Source of the DNA: Gymnodinialimonas sp. 57CJ19
GTDB lineage: Bacteria > Pseudomonadota > Alphaproteobacteria > Rhodobacterales > Rhodobacteraceae
Length of the DNA: 64,000 nt
Assembly: GCF_038396845.1 (NCBI RefSeq)
Contig: NZ_CP151587.1
Coordinates: 3,260,001 to 3,324,000 of the forward strand
Reading direction: 5' to 3'
Shown here: piece by piece, positions 1 through 9,735 of the stretch
Layout: the number at the start of each line of letters is the position of its first letter
Position numbering within the stretch: position 1 is the stretch's first letter
Program-made: the position numbers and the translations under genes
The notes under the pieces: generated by a model
What the model saw: the letters and a program-made list of their open reading frames with translations, nothing else
The model's database searches: none
What the model was told of the DNA's origin: nothing

Positions 1-184
1 AAATCTCGGGCGCGATGGGGGCGTTGCCGGGATTTAGCGCGCCGGACAATGAAACCGCCGTCCAAAGCACCATGGCCCCAAGGATCAAAAGGCCCGGCAT
101 CACGCCGCTGCGCGTCACCCACATCAGCGCAACAACGCCGGGCAGGATGATCACGATAAGGGCGAGGACCAGGGTGTCCGTCAT
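1..184 (-). CDS. Partial small membrane protein downstream of murC
   Basis: An open frame starts at an ATG at 184 and runs off the window edge after 61 codons. The ATG overlaps the murC stop codon (ATGA), which is the coupling seen throughout this cluster, so I take it as a real translated gene. The visible part begins [20 protein letters not shown] and has two strongly hydrophobic stretches (about residues 5-21 and 29-46) separated by a short basic turn. It therefore looks like an inner-membrane protein. Short membrane proteins near murC and murB are common in Rhodobacteraceae dcw clusters, but I cannot assign this one to a family. Confidence 0.6.
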   Translation of the reverse strand, partial: MTDTLVLALIVIILPGVVALMWVTRSGVMPGLLILGAMVLWTAVSLSGALNPGNAPIAPEI

Positions 185-1605
185 CCGGCGGCCTTTTGGT
201 TATCAAGATCGGCGAGGCGTGCAGGCAAACCGTTGGCCCAAGCAGAGATCGTACCAGCCCCAAGGCACACGACCATATCGCCCGGTTGCGCCTGTTCACG
301 CACCAGACGCTCCAAATCATCTTCGCTGTCGATGGCGCGGGCATGGCGGTGGCCGTGGCGGATCATGCCTGCCACCAGATCATCGCGCGATGCGCCCTCG
401 ATCGGGTCCTCTCCGGCGGCATAGACTTCGGCGATGGCGACAACGTCGGCCTCCGAGAAACAACCGCAGAAGTCTTCAAACAGAGAATGCAGACGCGAAT
501 AGCGGTGCGGCTGGTGGACGGCGATGACGCGGCCATCACTGGCCTGACGCGCGGCCTTGAGGACAGCGGCGATTTCCACCGGGTGGTGGCCGTAGTCGTC
601 GATGACGGTGATGCCGCCAACCTCGCCCACCTTGGTGAACCGTCGGTTCACCCCCTTGAACCCGTCCAAAGCTTCGCGGATTTCATCGGCCTTCATGCCC
701 AGATGCCGCGCCACGGCCACTGCCGCCAAAGCGTTGGAGACGTTGTGATCGCCCGGCATCGGCAAGGTGCAGCCTTCGATAACCATGTCTTCTGCCTGAA
801 GCGCGATATCAAAACAGGCCACGCCGCCTTTGTAATGCAGGTTGACCGCACGGACGTCGGCCTGTGCGTTAAAGCCGAACGTCACCACGCGGCGGTCGGT
901 GATTTTACCCACGAGGGTTTGCACCTCGGGGTGGTCGGTGCAGCAGACGGCAAGGCCGTAGAACGGGATGTTGGAGACGAAATCGAGAAAGCCCTGACGC
1001 AGGTTCTCGATGCTGCCCCAATGCTCCATATGCTCGGGGTCAATGTTGGTGACGATGGCAATGGTGGCGGGCAGACGGTTGAAGGTTCCGTCGCTCTCAT
1101 CGGCCTCCACCACCATCCAATCGCCTTGCCCCACCCGCGCGTTGGAGCCGTATGCATGGATGATCCCGCCGTTAATCACCGTCGGATCAACGCCGCCGTG
1201 GTCCAGCAACGTGGCAACCATCGTGGTGGTCGTGGTCTTACCGTGGGTCCCGCCAACCGCGATGTTGGAGCGTAGGCGCATCAGTTCGGCCAGCATCTCG
1301 GCCCGGCGCACAATCGGCAGACCACGGGCGCGCGCGGCGTCGTATTCCGGGTTGCCCGGTTTGATCGCCGACGAGATCACCACAACCTCTGCGCCTTCAA
1401 GGTTCTCGGCCTGCTGCCCCACAAAGACCCTGGCCCCAAGGCTTTCCAGACGCTTGGTGATCGGCGTGGCTTTCAGGTCAGACCCCTGCACGTCATAACC
1501 GTGGTTCAACAACACTTCGGCGATGCCCGACATGCCAATGCCGCCGATCCCTACAAAATGGATCGAACCGAGTTGGGTAGGTAATTTGGTGACAGCGGCG
1601 TTCAT
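181..1605 (-). CDS. murC: UDP-N-acetylmuramate--L-alanine ligase MurC
   Basis: Cytoplasmic ATP-dependent ligase that adds the first amino acid, L-Ala, to UDP-MurNAc in peptidoglycan precursor synthesis. The 474-residue length is normal for the family. The N-terminal Rossmann-type nucleotide-sugar domain carries [13 protein letters not shown] (about 15-27). The central Mur ligase ATP site is GTHGKTTT (119-126). It is the last complete gene of the murG-murC end of the cluster: only 3 nt separate it from murG, and its stop overlaps the next small membrane gene. Nothing is unusual in the sequence. Confidence 0.98.
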   Translation of the reverse strand: MNAAVTKLPTQLGSIHFVGIGGIGMSGIAEVLLNHGYDVQGSDLKATPITKRLESLGARVFVGQQAENLEGAEVVVISSAIKPGNPEYDAARARGLPIVRRAEMLAELMRLRSNIAVGGTHGKTTTTTMVATLLDHGGVDPTVINGGIIHAYGSNARVGQGDWMVVEADESDGTFNRLPATIAIVTNIDPEHMEHWGSIENLRQGFLDFVSNIPFYGLAVCCTDHPEVQTLVGKITDRRVVTFGFNAQADVRAVNLHYKGGVACFDIALQAEDMVIEGCTLPMPGDHNVSNALAAVAVARHLGMKADEIREALDGFKGVNRRFTKVGEVGGITVIDDYGHHPVEIAAVLKAARQASDGRVIAVHQPHRYSRLHSLFEDFCGCFSEADVVAIAEVYAAGEDPIEGASRDDLVAGMIRHGHRHARAIDSEDDLERLVREQAQPGDMVVCLGAGTISAWANGLPARLADLDNQKAAG

Positions 1606-1608
1606 GGG

Positions 1609-2712
1609 TTACCCTTTCGGCGTGGTGTTGGGGGCGAGGCTTTCGACAAGCTCGACAAGACGCTCGGTCGCGTCGGGTACTGCAACAGACAGGGCCGCAA
1701 TCGACATCTGCGTGGCGGCCTCGGGCTGGCTGAGGATTTCGGCGATGGTCTGGGCCAGAGTTTCCGGCGTGAACTGTGCCTCGGGCATCAGCACGGCGGC
1801 GCCTGCCTCGACCGGGCCCCGGGCGTTGGCGGTCTGCTCATCGCGCACGGCGATGGCCAGCGGCACGTAGATCGCCGGGCGACCGACCACGTTGATATCG
1901 GCCACCGACGAGGCGCCCGAGCGGCAGATAACAAGCTGCGCCTCGGACAGGCGGCGGGGCATTTCGTGCAGGAAGGTATCCACCTCGACCCGCATCCCCA
2001 GGAAATCATAGGCTTCTTGCACGCGCGCCACGTCTTCTTCGCGGGCCTGCTGCGCGATGCGCAGGTGTTGGCGCAATTCTTCGGGCAGCAGAGCGATGGC
2101 AGCGGGCACCACATCGGACAGGATACGTGCGCCTTGGCTGCCGCCGAACACCAGAAGGCTCATCGGCCAGTCGCCGGGGGGCGTATAGGGCGCACTGCCC
2201 CGTTCCACGATCGCGGCGCGGACCGGGTTGCCGGTGTGCACCGCATCCGCGCCCAAAGGCACATCGGTGGGCCAGGTGCCACAGGCCACATGGGCCACAT
2301 GCTTGGCGAAAATCCGGTTCACTCGGCCCAGAACGCCATTTTGTTCGTGCAGCATCCGAGGCCGTCCCGTCAGCCTTGCGGCGGCCATGGCGGGGATCGT
2401 CGGATAACCGCCAAAACCCACGACTACATCGGGTTTCTCGCGCATCATCCGCAAGGTGGCTGAAAACACGCCGCCCATAATGCGAAACGGCACGGCCAGT
2501 TTCGCCAGCGGCCCGCCCCGTGTGAACGTCGCAGAGGAGACCTGACGGATTTCCACCGCGTGGCTGAACCCACCCACATACCGCGCCCCACGGGCGTCGG
2601 TGGAAAGCGTCACCCGCCAGCCCTTGCGCAACATCGCCTCGGACAGGGCCTGGGCCGGGAACATGTGCCCCCCGGTGCCGCCAGCGGCGATGATGAGATG
2701 AGGCTGTGTCAT
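1609..2712 (-). CDS. murG: Lipid II synthase MurG
   Basis: Membrane-associated glycosyltransferase that transfers GlcNAc from UDP-GlcNAc to lipid I, giving lipid II on the inner face of the membrane. The frame is open further upstream, but I start at the ATG at 2712 ([20 protein letters not shown]), because the glycine-rich GGTGGH loop should lie about 10 residues from the N-terminus. This gives 367 residues. The second conserved loop [11 protein letters not shown] is present in the middle of the protein, where the UDP-GlcNAc domain begins. It follows ftsW by 7 nt. Confidence 0.97.
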   Translation of the reverse strand: MTQPHLIIAAGGTGGHMFPAQALSEAMLRKGWRVTLSTDARGARYVGGFSHAVEIRQVSSATFTRGGPLAKLAVPFRIMGGVFSATLRMMREKPDVVVGFGGYPTIPAMAAARLTGRPRMLHEQNGVLGRVNRIFAKHVAHVACGTWPTDVPLGADAVHTGNPVRAAIVERGSAPYTPPGDWPMSLLVFGGSQGARILSDVVPAAIALLPEELRQHLRIAQQAREEDVARVQEAYDFLGMRVEVDTFLHEMPRRLSEAQLVICRSGASSVADINVVGRPAIYVPLAIAVRDEQTANARGPVEAGAAVLMPEAQFTPETLAQTIAEILSQPEAATQMSIAALSVAVPDATERLVELVESLAPNTTPKG

Positions 2713-2719
2713 GGCGGCG

Positions 2720-3886
2720 CTACCGTTGGCGGGAAAGAAGGTGGTCGGCGATATCGCCCTGTGGGCGCGTGCGGGTGAATACCAAAAGCATCCCGACCGC
2801 AATCCCTGTCGCGATCAAAGATGACCCGCCGTAGCTGACGAAGGGCAAGGTCATGCCCTTGGCGGGCAAAAGCCGCACCGCAACGCCCATGTTGATGAAA
2901 GCTTGCAGCGCCAGAAGGGACACAAGGCCCGTGCCTGCCAGACGCGCAAAAGGATCGCGCTCTTTCATCAGCCGAGAGAAACTGCGCAGCGCGATGGTGA
3001 GGTAAAGCGCGATGATGACGAGGACGAGCACAAGGCCATATTCCTCGGCCGCCACGGCGATGATGAAATCGGTATGGGCATCGGGCAGCGTCCATTTGAC
3101 CGAGCCTTCGCCCAACCCGGTGCCAAACAGCCCCCCTTCCCGGATCGCGTCGGTGGCGTAGCCAAGTTGCGTATTCTCGCCCACTTCGTCGCTGAGAAAG
3201 CCATCAATCCGGCGGCGGAAGTGTTCCGATGCGGAGTACGCAAACACCCCGAACAGGCCCACGGCTCCGATCACAATGGCCAGCACCAGCATTGGCGCCC
3301 CTGCCACGAAGTAGATCACCATCCACGCAAAGATCACCAAGGCCGCTTGGCCAAAGTCCGGTTGCAACGCAAGGCAGCCGACCAAAAGCACCGTCACGAT
3401 GAGAGAGAAGGTCTTTCCGGGCGGGCCCGCGACCTCTTGGCTGGCAGCCATCATCCAGGCGGTGAAGACCACAAAGACCGGCTTGAGGAACTCGGACGGT
3501 TGCAGCGAGGCAAACCCCAAAGAGTACCAGCGCGTGGCCCCCATGCCATAGTCGGTGCCGAAAACCGGCAACATCGCCACCGCCAACACCGCAAACGCAA
3601 AGCCAATCACGCCCCATCGGCGCACCGCCAGGGGGGACATCATCGACACCAAGATAATGACGTTCAGGGCAATGCCGCCGAAGAAGGCTTGCCGGATCAC
3701 GTAGTGAAACGGTTCATGCCCATTGCTTTCCGCCAAGGGCGGAGAGGCCGCAAACCCCAAGAGGATACCGATCGCAAAGAGCGCGAATACGCAGCCCAAT
3801 GTCACGCGATCAATCGTGCTCCACCACCGTGGAATAACTGCGTCGCCCGTGTGCACAACGACTGTGCCATGCGCCATTTCCGTCAT
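2720..3886 (-). CDS. ftsW: Septal peptidoglycan glycosyltransferase FtsW
   Basis: Polytopic SEDS-family protein that polymerises lipid II at the division septum together with the class B PBP FtsI. The 388 residues contain about ten hydrophobic segments. SEDS signatures visible are [14 protein letters not shown] (conserved Pro-Ser-Glu) in the middle, the periplasmic loop with [14 protein letters not shown], and the C-terminal PFVSYGGSS motif. The PxxSYGGSS ending and the position between murD and murG favour FtsW over RodA. A gap of about 160 bp without a gene separates it from murD. Confidence 0.96.
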   Translation of the reverse strand: MTEMAHGTVVVHTGDAVIPRWWSTIDRVTLGCVFALFAIGILLGFAASPPLAESNGHEPFHYVIRQAFFGGIALNVIILVSMMSPLAVRRWGVIGFAFAVLAVAMLPVFGTDYGMGATRWYSLGFASLQPSEFLKPVFVVFTAWMMAASQEVAGPPGKTFSLIVTVLLVGCLALQPDFGQAALVIFAWMVIYFVAGAPMLVLAIVIGAVGLFGVFAYSASEHFRRRIDGFLSDEVGENTQLGYATDAIREGGLFGTGLGEGSVKWTLPDAHTDFIIAVAAEEYGLVLVLVIIALYLTIALRSFSRLMKERDPFARLAGTGLVSLLALQAFINMGVAVRLLPAKGMTLPFVSYGGSSLIATGIAVGMLLVFTRTRPQGDIADHLLSRQR

Positions 3887-4048
3887 GGAATGCCTGCCTT
3901 GCCCTCAAGCGACGTTATGCGCCGCGTGTCTGCCCATGCCCGAGTTATCTCGGGTCTATCGCATGAGTTTAGCCTGAAAAGCCTTGGCTGGCTAGGGTTA
4001 GTGTGGGTTTCGCCGTGGCGGCACAGCCCTTGGGATCACGTCCATGGG

Positions 4049-5443
4049 CTAGGGTTGAAGCTTCTCGACCTGCGCGATGAAATCCGCCCCGCGCACCTCG
4101 AAGCTGTCGTATTGGTCGAAGCTGGCGGCGGCGGGGGCCAGAAGCACCGTATCGCCGGGCTGCGCGTCGGCGCTGGCGCGGGCCACGGCGGTGGCCATGT
4201 CGCCGCAAACCTCTAGGGGTATATCGCCCAGATGCAGGGCGAAGGCCTCGGCCTCGCGACCAATGACATAGGCCTTGGAGACTTGCCCCGCCGCTTCCCA
4301 AAGGGCCTCCAGCCCGCCGTCTTTTTCCAGCCCGCCGCAGATCCAGCGGATCTTCTTGAACGCGCCCAGGGCCTTCACGGCGGCATCGACGTTGGTGGCC
4401 TTGCTGTCGTTGACGTAGAACACGCCGCCGATTTCCGCGACCCGTTGCGAGCGATGGGGTAGGCCCTCAAAGCTGGCGAATGCGGTCTCGATCACGCGGG
4501 GCGCAAGGCCAAGGGCGCGGCACACGGCATAGGCGCAGGCCGCGTTCTGGTGGTTATGGGCGCCGGGCAGCCCCGGCACCCCACGCAGGTCGATAGAGGC
4601 CACCTGGCGGCCCTTGCGGAATTCGCTCAGCCAGCCTTTGCGGGTGCTGATATCCCACCCCGGCCCGCTCAGCTTGCCTGCGGCCACCCGGATCAGGCGT
4701 CCGTCCTCGGGCCCTTCGACCATCTGACCGGCCAGATATTGGCCCTCTGCCTCATCTACCCCAATCACGGCGCGTTCCGGCCCGCCTTCGGCAAACAGGC
4801 GGCGTTTGGCAGCAAAATAGCCCCCCATGCCGCCGTGACGATCCAGATGATCGGGCGACAGGTTGGTGAAAACGGCAATATCGGGCGTCAATGCGCGGGC
4901 AAGTTCCGTCTGGTAGGACGACAGCTCCAGCACCACGACCTCTCCGTCGATTGGGGGCTCGATATCCAGCACGCCGCGGCCGATGTTCCCGGCGAGTTGC
5001 ACGGGGATGTTCTGCTCTTCCAGAATATGGGCGATCAGGGCCGACGTGGTGGATTTCCCGTTCGATCCGGTTACCGCGACGACGCGCGGCGGCGTGTCGT
5101 GGAAAGCCCAATCCCCCTGCCCCAGCGATCGGAAGAACAGCCCAATGTCGTTATCGACCGGCACGCCCGCCGCGTAGGCCGCAGCAATGGCGCGGTGGGG
5201 CGCGGGGTATAGGTGCGGGATGCCGGGGGAGGTCACGAGACAGGCGACATCTTCCAGCCCATCGCGGATCGGATCGTGCAGGGTGAACCCCTCCTCCGCC
5301 GCCCGCGTACGGCCCGCTTCGCCATCGTCCCAACACAGCGCCTCGGCCCCGCCTTCACGCAACGCCCGCGCCGCCGCGAGGCCCGAGCGGCCAAGCCCCA
5401 GCACGATCACCTTGCGACCCTCAAAACCCATCACCGGAATCAT
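4049..5443 (-). CDS. murD: UDP-N-acetylmuramoylalanine--D-glutamate ligase MurD
   Basis: Cytoplasmic ligase that adds D-glutamate to UDP-MurNAc-L-Ala. It has 464 residues. The N-terminal nucleotide-binding loop [15 protein letters not shown] (about 14-28), the ATP site GSNGKST (126-132) and the downstream [11 protein letters not shown]ur-ligase motif are all visible. Its start ATG overlaps the stop of the preceding small gene (ATGA at 5440-5443), so the two are probably translationally coupled. Confidence 0.97.
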   Translation of the reverse strand: MIPVMGFEGRKVIVLGLGRSGLAAARALREGGAEALCWDDGEAGRTRAAEEGFTLHDPIRDGLEDVACLVTSPGIPHLYPAPHRAIAAAYAAGVPVDNDIGLFFRSLGQGDWAFHDTPPRVVAVTGSNGKSTTSALIAHILEEQNIPVQLAGNIGRGVLDIEPPIDGEVVVLELSSYQTELARALTPDIAVFTNLSPDHLDRHGGMGGYFAAKRRLFAEGGPERAVIGVDEAEGQYLAGQMVEGPEDGRLIRVAAGKLSGPGWDISTRKGWLSEFRKGRQVASIDLRGVPGLPGAHNHQNAACAYAVCRALGLAPRVIETAFASFEGLPHRSQRVAEIGGVFYVNDSKATNVDAAVKALGAFKKIRWICGGLEKDGGLEALWEAAGQVSKAYVIGREAEAFALHLGDIPLEVCGDMATAVARASADAQPGDTVLLAPAAASFDQYDSFEVRGADFIAQVEKLQP

Positions 5444-5748
5444 TGCTCTTGCTCCTTAACCAAGCGGCTGCCCGCCACGTGGCGCCCATCGGCGCGTAAT
5501 TCGATCTGAGTAAAGAATATCGCCACCATGCGCACATCCAGATGCAGCGGCCCGCTAGGCCCGGCGATCGTGACCTCGATCAAGGGCACCTCTTCGGACA
5601 GGGCGAACCGGTCGTCGTTGCGGGCCACTTCTGCGCCGTTGACCAACAAGGCGCAGCCCTTGAACCAATGGTTCACGACCTCAACGTGCAGCCCCTGAAC
5701 CTCGGCCGAAACCCGGCGCACAAAGGGGTGCCAGGCGGGAGAGGTCAT
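5440..5748 (-). CDS. Uncharacterised 102-residue protein between mraY and murD
   Basis: I place the start at the ATG at 5748, which overlaps the mraY stop (ATGA). The gene's own stop overlaps the murD start in the same way, so it is embedded in the cell-wall operon on both sides. The product begins [12 protein letters not shown] and has no signal peptide or membrane segment. It is a mixed alpha/beta-looking soluble protein with a beta-rich middle ([18 protein letters not shown]) and ends in KEQEQ. I do not recognise the family. The double coupling suggests co-production with MraY and MurD, but no function can be read from the sequence. Confidence 0.75.
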   Translation of the reverse strand: MTSPAWHPFVRRVSAEVQGLHVEVVNHWFKGCALLVNGAEVARNDDRFALSEEVPLIEVTIAGPSGPLHLDVRMVAIFFTQIELRADGRHVAGSRLVKEQEQ

Positions 5749-6830
5749 CGCAGTTTCAAGGTCGCCAAACCGATCAACGCCAGAATAAGCGAGATGATCC
5801 AAAAGCGGATCACGATCTGCGGCTCGGCCCAACCCTTCTTCTCGAAATGGTGGTGGATGGGGGCCATCAGGAATACGCGCTTCCCGGTCATTTTAAAGTA
5901 GAGAACTTGCACGATCACCGACACAGCCTCGGCCACGAAAAGGCCGCCAACGATGGCCAAAACGATCTCGTGCTTGGTGCAGACGGCAATCGCGCCAAGG
6001 GCGCCGCCCAAGGCAAGAGATCCGGTGTCGCCCATGAACACAGCGGCCGGTGGGGCATTGTACCAGAGAAAGCCCAAACCGCCCCCGATAAGACCCGCGC
6101 AGAAGATCAGCAGCTCTCCGGTGCCCGGTACATAATGCACGTCCAGGTATTCGGTGAAGTCCACCCGACCGACCGCATAAGCGATGATACCCAGGGTCGC
6201 GGCCGCGATCATCACGGGCATAATCGCCAAGCCATCAAGGCCATCGGTCAGGTTCACGGCGTTGGCCGAGCCCACGATGACGATCATCACGAAGGGGATG
6301 TAGATGTAGCCAAGGTTGATCAGCACGTCCTTGAAGACCGGCATGGCAAGCTGGCTCGACAGGTCTTCGGGGTGCAATTGCGCGGCGATCAAACCGGCTG
6401 CCAATGCAATCGCGAAGCCCGCCGCAAGGCGCACCTTGCCCGACACGCCCGCCGTGGTATTACGGCTGACCTTCGCCCAATCATCGGCAAAACCGATGAG
6501 TCCAAAGGCCACCGTGACGCCCAGAACCAGCCAGACATAGGGGTTATCGAGCCGCGCCCACATCAACGTCGACAGGCACAGCGCCGCAAGGATCAACAGG
6601 CCGCCCATGGTCGGTGTGCCGGCTTTGGTTTCCAGATGGCTTGCGGGGCCGTCCTCGCGGATCGGTTGGCCGTCTTTGTACTTGCGCCGCAGGGCGTTGA
6701 TCAGTGGACGACCGAAAATGAATCCAAAGACCAGCGCCGTGAAGAAGGCGCCGCCCGCCCGAAATGTAATGTAGCGAAACAGGTTGAAGACATCGCCGCC
6801 GTCCGACAGCTCACTTAGCCAAAACAACAT
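5745..6830 (-). CDS. mraY: Phospho-N-acetylmuramoyl-pentapeptide transferase MraY
   Basis: Inner-membrane enzyme that links UDP-MurNAc-pentapeptide to undecaprenyl phosphate, forming lipid I. It has 361 residues with about ten membrane segments. Family motifs seen are the cytoplasmic [20 protein letters not shown] near the N-terminus, FADDWAKV (catalytic acidic pair), the [13 protein letters not shown] loop and the C-terminal [13 protein letters not shown] histidine motif. It lies 12 nt downstream of murF and overlaps the following small gene. Confidence 0.98.
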   Translation of the reverse strand: MLFWLSELSDGGDVFNLFRYITFRAGGAFFTALVFGFIFGRPLINALRRKYKDGQPIREDGPASHLETKAGTPTMGGLLILAALCLSTLMWARLDNPYVWLVLGVTVAFGLIGFADDWAKVSRNTTAGVSGKVRLAAGFAIALAAGLIAAQLHPEDLSSQLAMPVFKDVLINLGYIYIPFVMIVIVGSANAVNLTDGLDGLAIMPVMIAAATLGIIAYAVGRVDFTEYLDVHYVPGTGELLIFCAGLIGGGLGFLWYNAPPAAVFMGDTGSLALGGALGAIAVCTKHEIVLAIVGGLFVAEAVSVIVQVLYFKMTGKRVFLMAPIHHHFEKKGWAEPQIVIRFWIISLILALIGLATLKLR

Positions 6831-6842
6831 ATTGCGGCACCT

Positions 6843-8252
6843 CTAACCTTTACCGTCAAGCGATTGCCCCAGTTTCCGTAGGGCGTCAACCACTACAGAC
6901 ACCTTGGACCCCTTCGAGCCCTTCACCAGCACAACATCGCCGGGCCGCAAGCTGCGCGGCAGAACCCGGCACAAATCCTGCGCCGTGGCTTCGTGCAACC
7001 CGCGTTTTGCGCCGGGCAAAGCCGCGTGCAAATGCGCCATCAACGTCCCGCAGGTGTGAACCACATCGACCGCGTCCATACTGGGCAGCTTGGCCACATC
7101 GGCGTGCATCTGATCGCGCGCCTCGCCCAGTTCCAACATGTCCCCCAGCACCGCAATGCGCCGCCCGCCCCGTTGCGGGGTGATCGCGGCCAGCACCTCC
7201 AGCCCGGCCGCAAGCGACGCGGGATTGGCGTTGAAGGCGTCGTCGATCAACTCGATCGCGATATCATCGGTGCGGCTGAGCGTAATCCGCTCTCGCTGAC
7301 CGCGCCCCTCAACCGGCTGCCAATGAGACAACATCATCGCGGCCTGGGTCGGGTCGGCGCCAGCGGCTGCCACGGCGCAGATCACGCCGACCGCGTTGCT
7401 GGCATAATGACGCCCCGAAACCGACAGCTTGGCCAGTCGCCCGCCCTCGGCCGTAGCGATGCGCATGACGGTGCTGTCCTCGGACAACATCACATCGGTC
7501 AGGCGCAGGTCGGCGCCCTCTGCCTCTCCGAAGGTGACAATCTCTGCGCCCTTGGCCTTGGCGGCGTCGATCAGGATGCCGCTGGTGCTCACGTCGAGGG
7601 GGATGATCGCCACGCCGCCGGGTTCCAGCCCGTCGAAGATGGCCGCTTTCTCTGCCGCGATTCCTTCGATCACGCCGAAGGCCTCCAGATGGGCCGGCGC
7701 AATGGTGGTGATCATCGCCACATGGGGCCGCGCCATGCGGGCCAGGGGCGCGATTTCGCCGGGGTTGCTCATGCCGATCTCGATCACCGCGAAATCGGTG
7801 TCAGCGGGCATCCGCGCCAGCGTCAGGGGCACGCCCCAATGGTTGTTGTACGAGGCGACCGCCGCATGGACATTACCCTGTCCCGTCAGCGCCTGCTTGA
7901 GCATTTCCTTGGCGGTGGTCTTTCCCACCGATCCGGTGATCGCGATCACCTTGGCATCGGTGCGGGCGCGGGCCGCTTGGCCGAGCCGTTCCAACGCGGG
8001 CAGGACCGCGTCCACAACCAGACATTTCGCAGGGTCCACACCGTCGGGCACATGGCTGACCAGGGCGGCAACGGCCCCGGCATCCAACGCTTGCGCCACG
8101 AATTCATGGCCATCGCGCGCGGCGGCCAAAGCCACAAACAGATCACCGGGCTGTATTGTGCGCGTGTCGATGGAAACGCCTGTGGCCTCCCACGTGCCGC
8201 TGGCGGTGCCGCCGGTGGCCTCAGCCGCCTCGGACGCTGTCCACAAGGTCAT
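6843..8252 (-). CDS. murF: UDP-N-acetylmuramoyl-tripeptide--D-alanyl-D-alanine ligase MurF
   Basis: Cytoplasmic ligase that adds the D-Ala-D-Ala dipeptide and so completes the UDP-MurNAc-pentapeptide. It has 469 residues. The N-terminal domain contains VSIDTRTIQPGDLFVAL, typical of MurE/MurF, and the ATP loop is GSVGKTT (107-113). The start overlaps the murE stop by 4 nt (ATGA at 8249-8252). Confidence 0.97.
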   Translation of the reverse strand: MTLWTASEAAEATGGTASGTWEATGVSIDTRTIQPGDLFVALAAARDGHEFVAQALDAGAVAALVSHVPDGVDPAKCLVVDAVLPALERLGQAARARTDAKVIAITGSVGKTTAKEMLKQALTGQGNVHAAVASYNNHWGVPLTLARMPADTDFAVIEIGMSNPGEIAPLARMARPHVAMITTIAPAHLEAFGVIEGIAAEKAAIFDGLEPGGVAIIPLDVSTSGILIDAAKAKGAEIVTFGEAEGADLRLTDVMLSEDSTVMRIATAEGGRLAKLSVSGRHYASNAVGVICAVAAAGADPTQAAMMLSHWQPVEGRGQRERITLSRTDDIAIELIDDAFNANPASLAAGLEVLAAITPQRGGRRIAVLGDMLELGEARDQMHADVAKLPSMDAVDVVHTCGTLMAHLHAALPGAKRGLHEATAQDLCRVLPRSLRPGDVVLVKGSKGSKVSVVVDALRKLGQSLDGKG

Positions 8253-9724
8253 ATCGCGCCCTCCAAGGCGGCCACCGCGACCGAGGCCTGTTCCACATCG
8301 TCAAAGGGATAGATCACGTCGCCCACCTGCTGGCCCGTCTCGTGGCCTTTTCCGGCAATCAGAAGCGCATCGCCCGGTTCCAGCATGTCCACGCCGCGCA
8401 AGATCGCCTCGGCCCGGTCCGCGACCTCTGTCGCTTCCGGACAGCCCGCCATGACGGCGGCGCGAATGCTGGCGGGATCTTCCGAGCGGGGATTGTCGTC
8501 TGTCACAAAAGCAACATCGCTCCACAGCGCGGCGGCCTCGCCCATTAGCGGGCGCTTACTTGTATCTCGGTCGCCACCTGCCCCGAAAATAACGATTAAT
8601 CTTCCCAGAACGTGGGGGCGCAACGCCTTGAGCGCCACTTCCAAGCTATCGGGCGTATGCGAATAGTCAACATAGATCGGTGCACCGTGACTACGCCGCG
8701 CGGCCAATTGCATCCGGCCCCGCACGCCCTCCATCTTCGGCAAAACCGCGAAGACGGCATCGGGATCTTCGCCACCCGCAATCACCAGCCCGGCGGCGGT
8801 CAGCACATTCATCGCCTGAAACGCACCGATCAGGTTCAGGCGCACCTGCCGCGCCTCTCCCTGCCAGCGAAACAACACATCCTGGCCCGTCTCATCAATC
8901 CGCCGTCCGGTGATTTTGAGCGCGGCGTCGGCATATTGCGCGACGCCCAAAACCTCGATCCCGTGATCTGTGCAAGCCTCCGCCACGCGGGGGCCATAGG
9001 TGTCATCCAAGTTCGCCACAGCCACGCCACCTTCGGGCAACAGCTCGGTAAAAAGGCGCAGCTTGGCCTCGAAATAGGCCTCCATCGTGCCGTGATAATC
9101 CAGATGGTCCTGGGTCAGGTTGGTGAAGGCCGCCGCCGCAAGGCGCACGCCGTCCATCCGCTTTTGGTCAAGCCCATGGGACGAGGCTTCCATCGCCCCG
9201 TGGGTCACGCCTGCTGCGGCCATATCGGCTAGAACGCGGTGCAACGTGATGGGCTCGGGCGTGGTGTGAATGCCCGGCGCCTCATAGGCGCCTTCGACGC
9301 CCGTGGTGCCGATATTAACGGCCTTAACCTTTAGGGCTTCCCATATCTGGCGGGTGAAGCTGGCGACCGAGGTTTTGCCATTCGTCCCCGTCACCGCCAC
9401 CATGGTTTCAGGCTGCGCGCCGAAAAACAGCGCGGCCGCATGGGCCAAAGCGTCGGCCGGGTCTTCCACCACGACCAAAGCGGCATCGGATGCGGCAAGT
9501 TCCTCTGCCGCGATCTCGGCGCCTGCGCGGTCCGTCAACACCGCCCCCGCCCCCATGCGCAGGGCGTATTGGATGAATTCCCCCCCATGAACGCGCGTGC
9601 CGGGAAGCGCCGCAAACAGCGTGCCGCTTTCCACCTTGCGGCTATCAAGGGCAAGGCCCGACACCACCACATCGCCGCCGCTCAGGGCGGTCAGCCCCAG
9701 ATCGGATAGTCGTCGTTCAGCCAT
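8249..9724 (-). CDS. murE: UDP-MurNAc-L-Ala-D-Glu--meso-diaminopimelate ligase MurE
   Basis: Cytoplasmic ligase for the third stem-peptide residue. It has 491 residues. The ATP loop is GTNGKTS (113-119). The C-terminal DNPR motif (410-413), which marks meso-diaminopimelate-specific MurE rather than the lysine type, is present in DDNPRSEDP, as expected for a Gram-negative. It lies 11 nt downstream of ftsI and overlaps murF. Confidence 0.97.
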   Translation of the reverse strand: MAERRLSDLGLTALSGGDVVVSGLALDSRKVESGTLFAALPGTRVHGGEFIQYALRMGAGAVLTDRAGAEIAAEELAASDAALVVVEDPADALAHAAALFFGAQPETMVAVTGTNGKTSVASFTRQIWEALKVKAVNIGTTGVEGAYEAPGIHTTPEPITLHRVLADMAAAGVTHGAMEASSHGLDQKRMDGVRLAAAAFTNLTQDHLDYHGTMEAYFEAKLRLFTELLPEGGVAVANLDDTYGPRVAEACTDHGIEVLGVAQYADAALKITGRRIDETGQDVLFRWQGEARQVRLNLIGAFQAMNVLTAAGLVIAGGEDPDAVFAVLPKMEGVRGRMQLAARRSHGAPIYVDYSHTPDSLEVALKALRPHVLGRLIVIFGAGGDRDTSKRPLMGEAAALWSDVAFVTDDNPRSEDPASIRAAVMAGCPEATEVADRAEAILRGVDMLEPGDALLIAGKGHETGQQVGDVIYPFDDVEQASVAVAALEGAI

Positions 9725-9735
9725 TGCCCGCCTCC

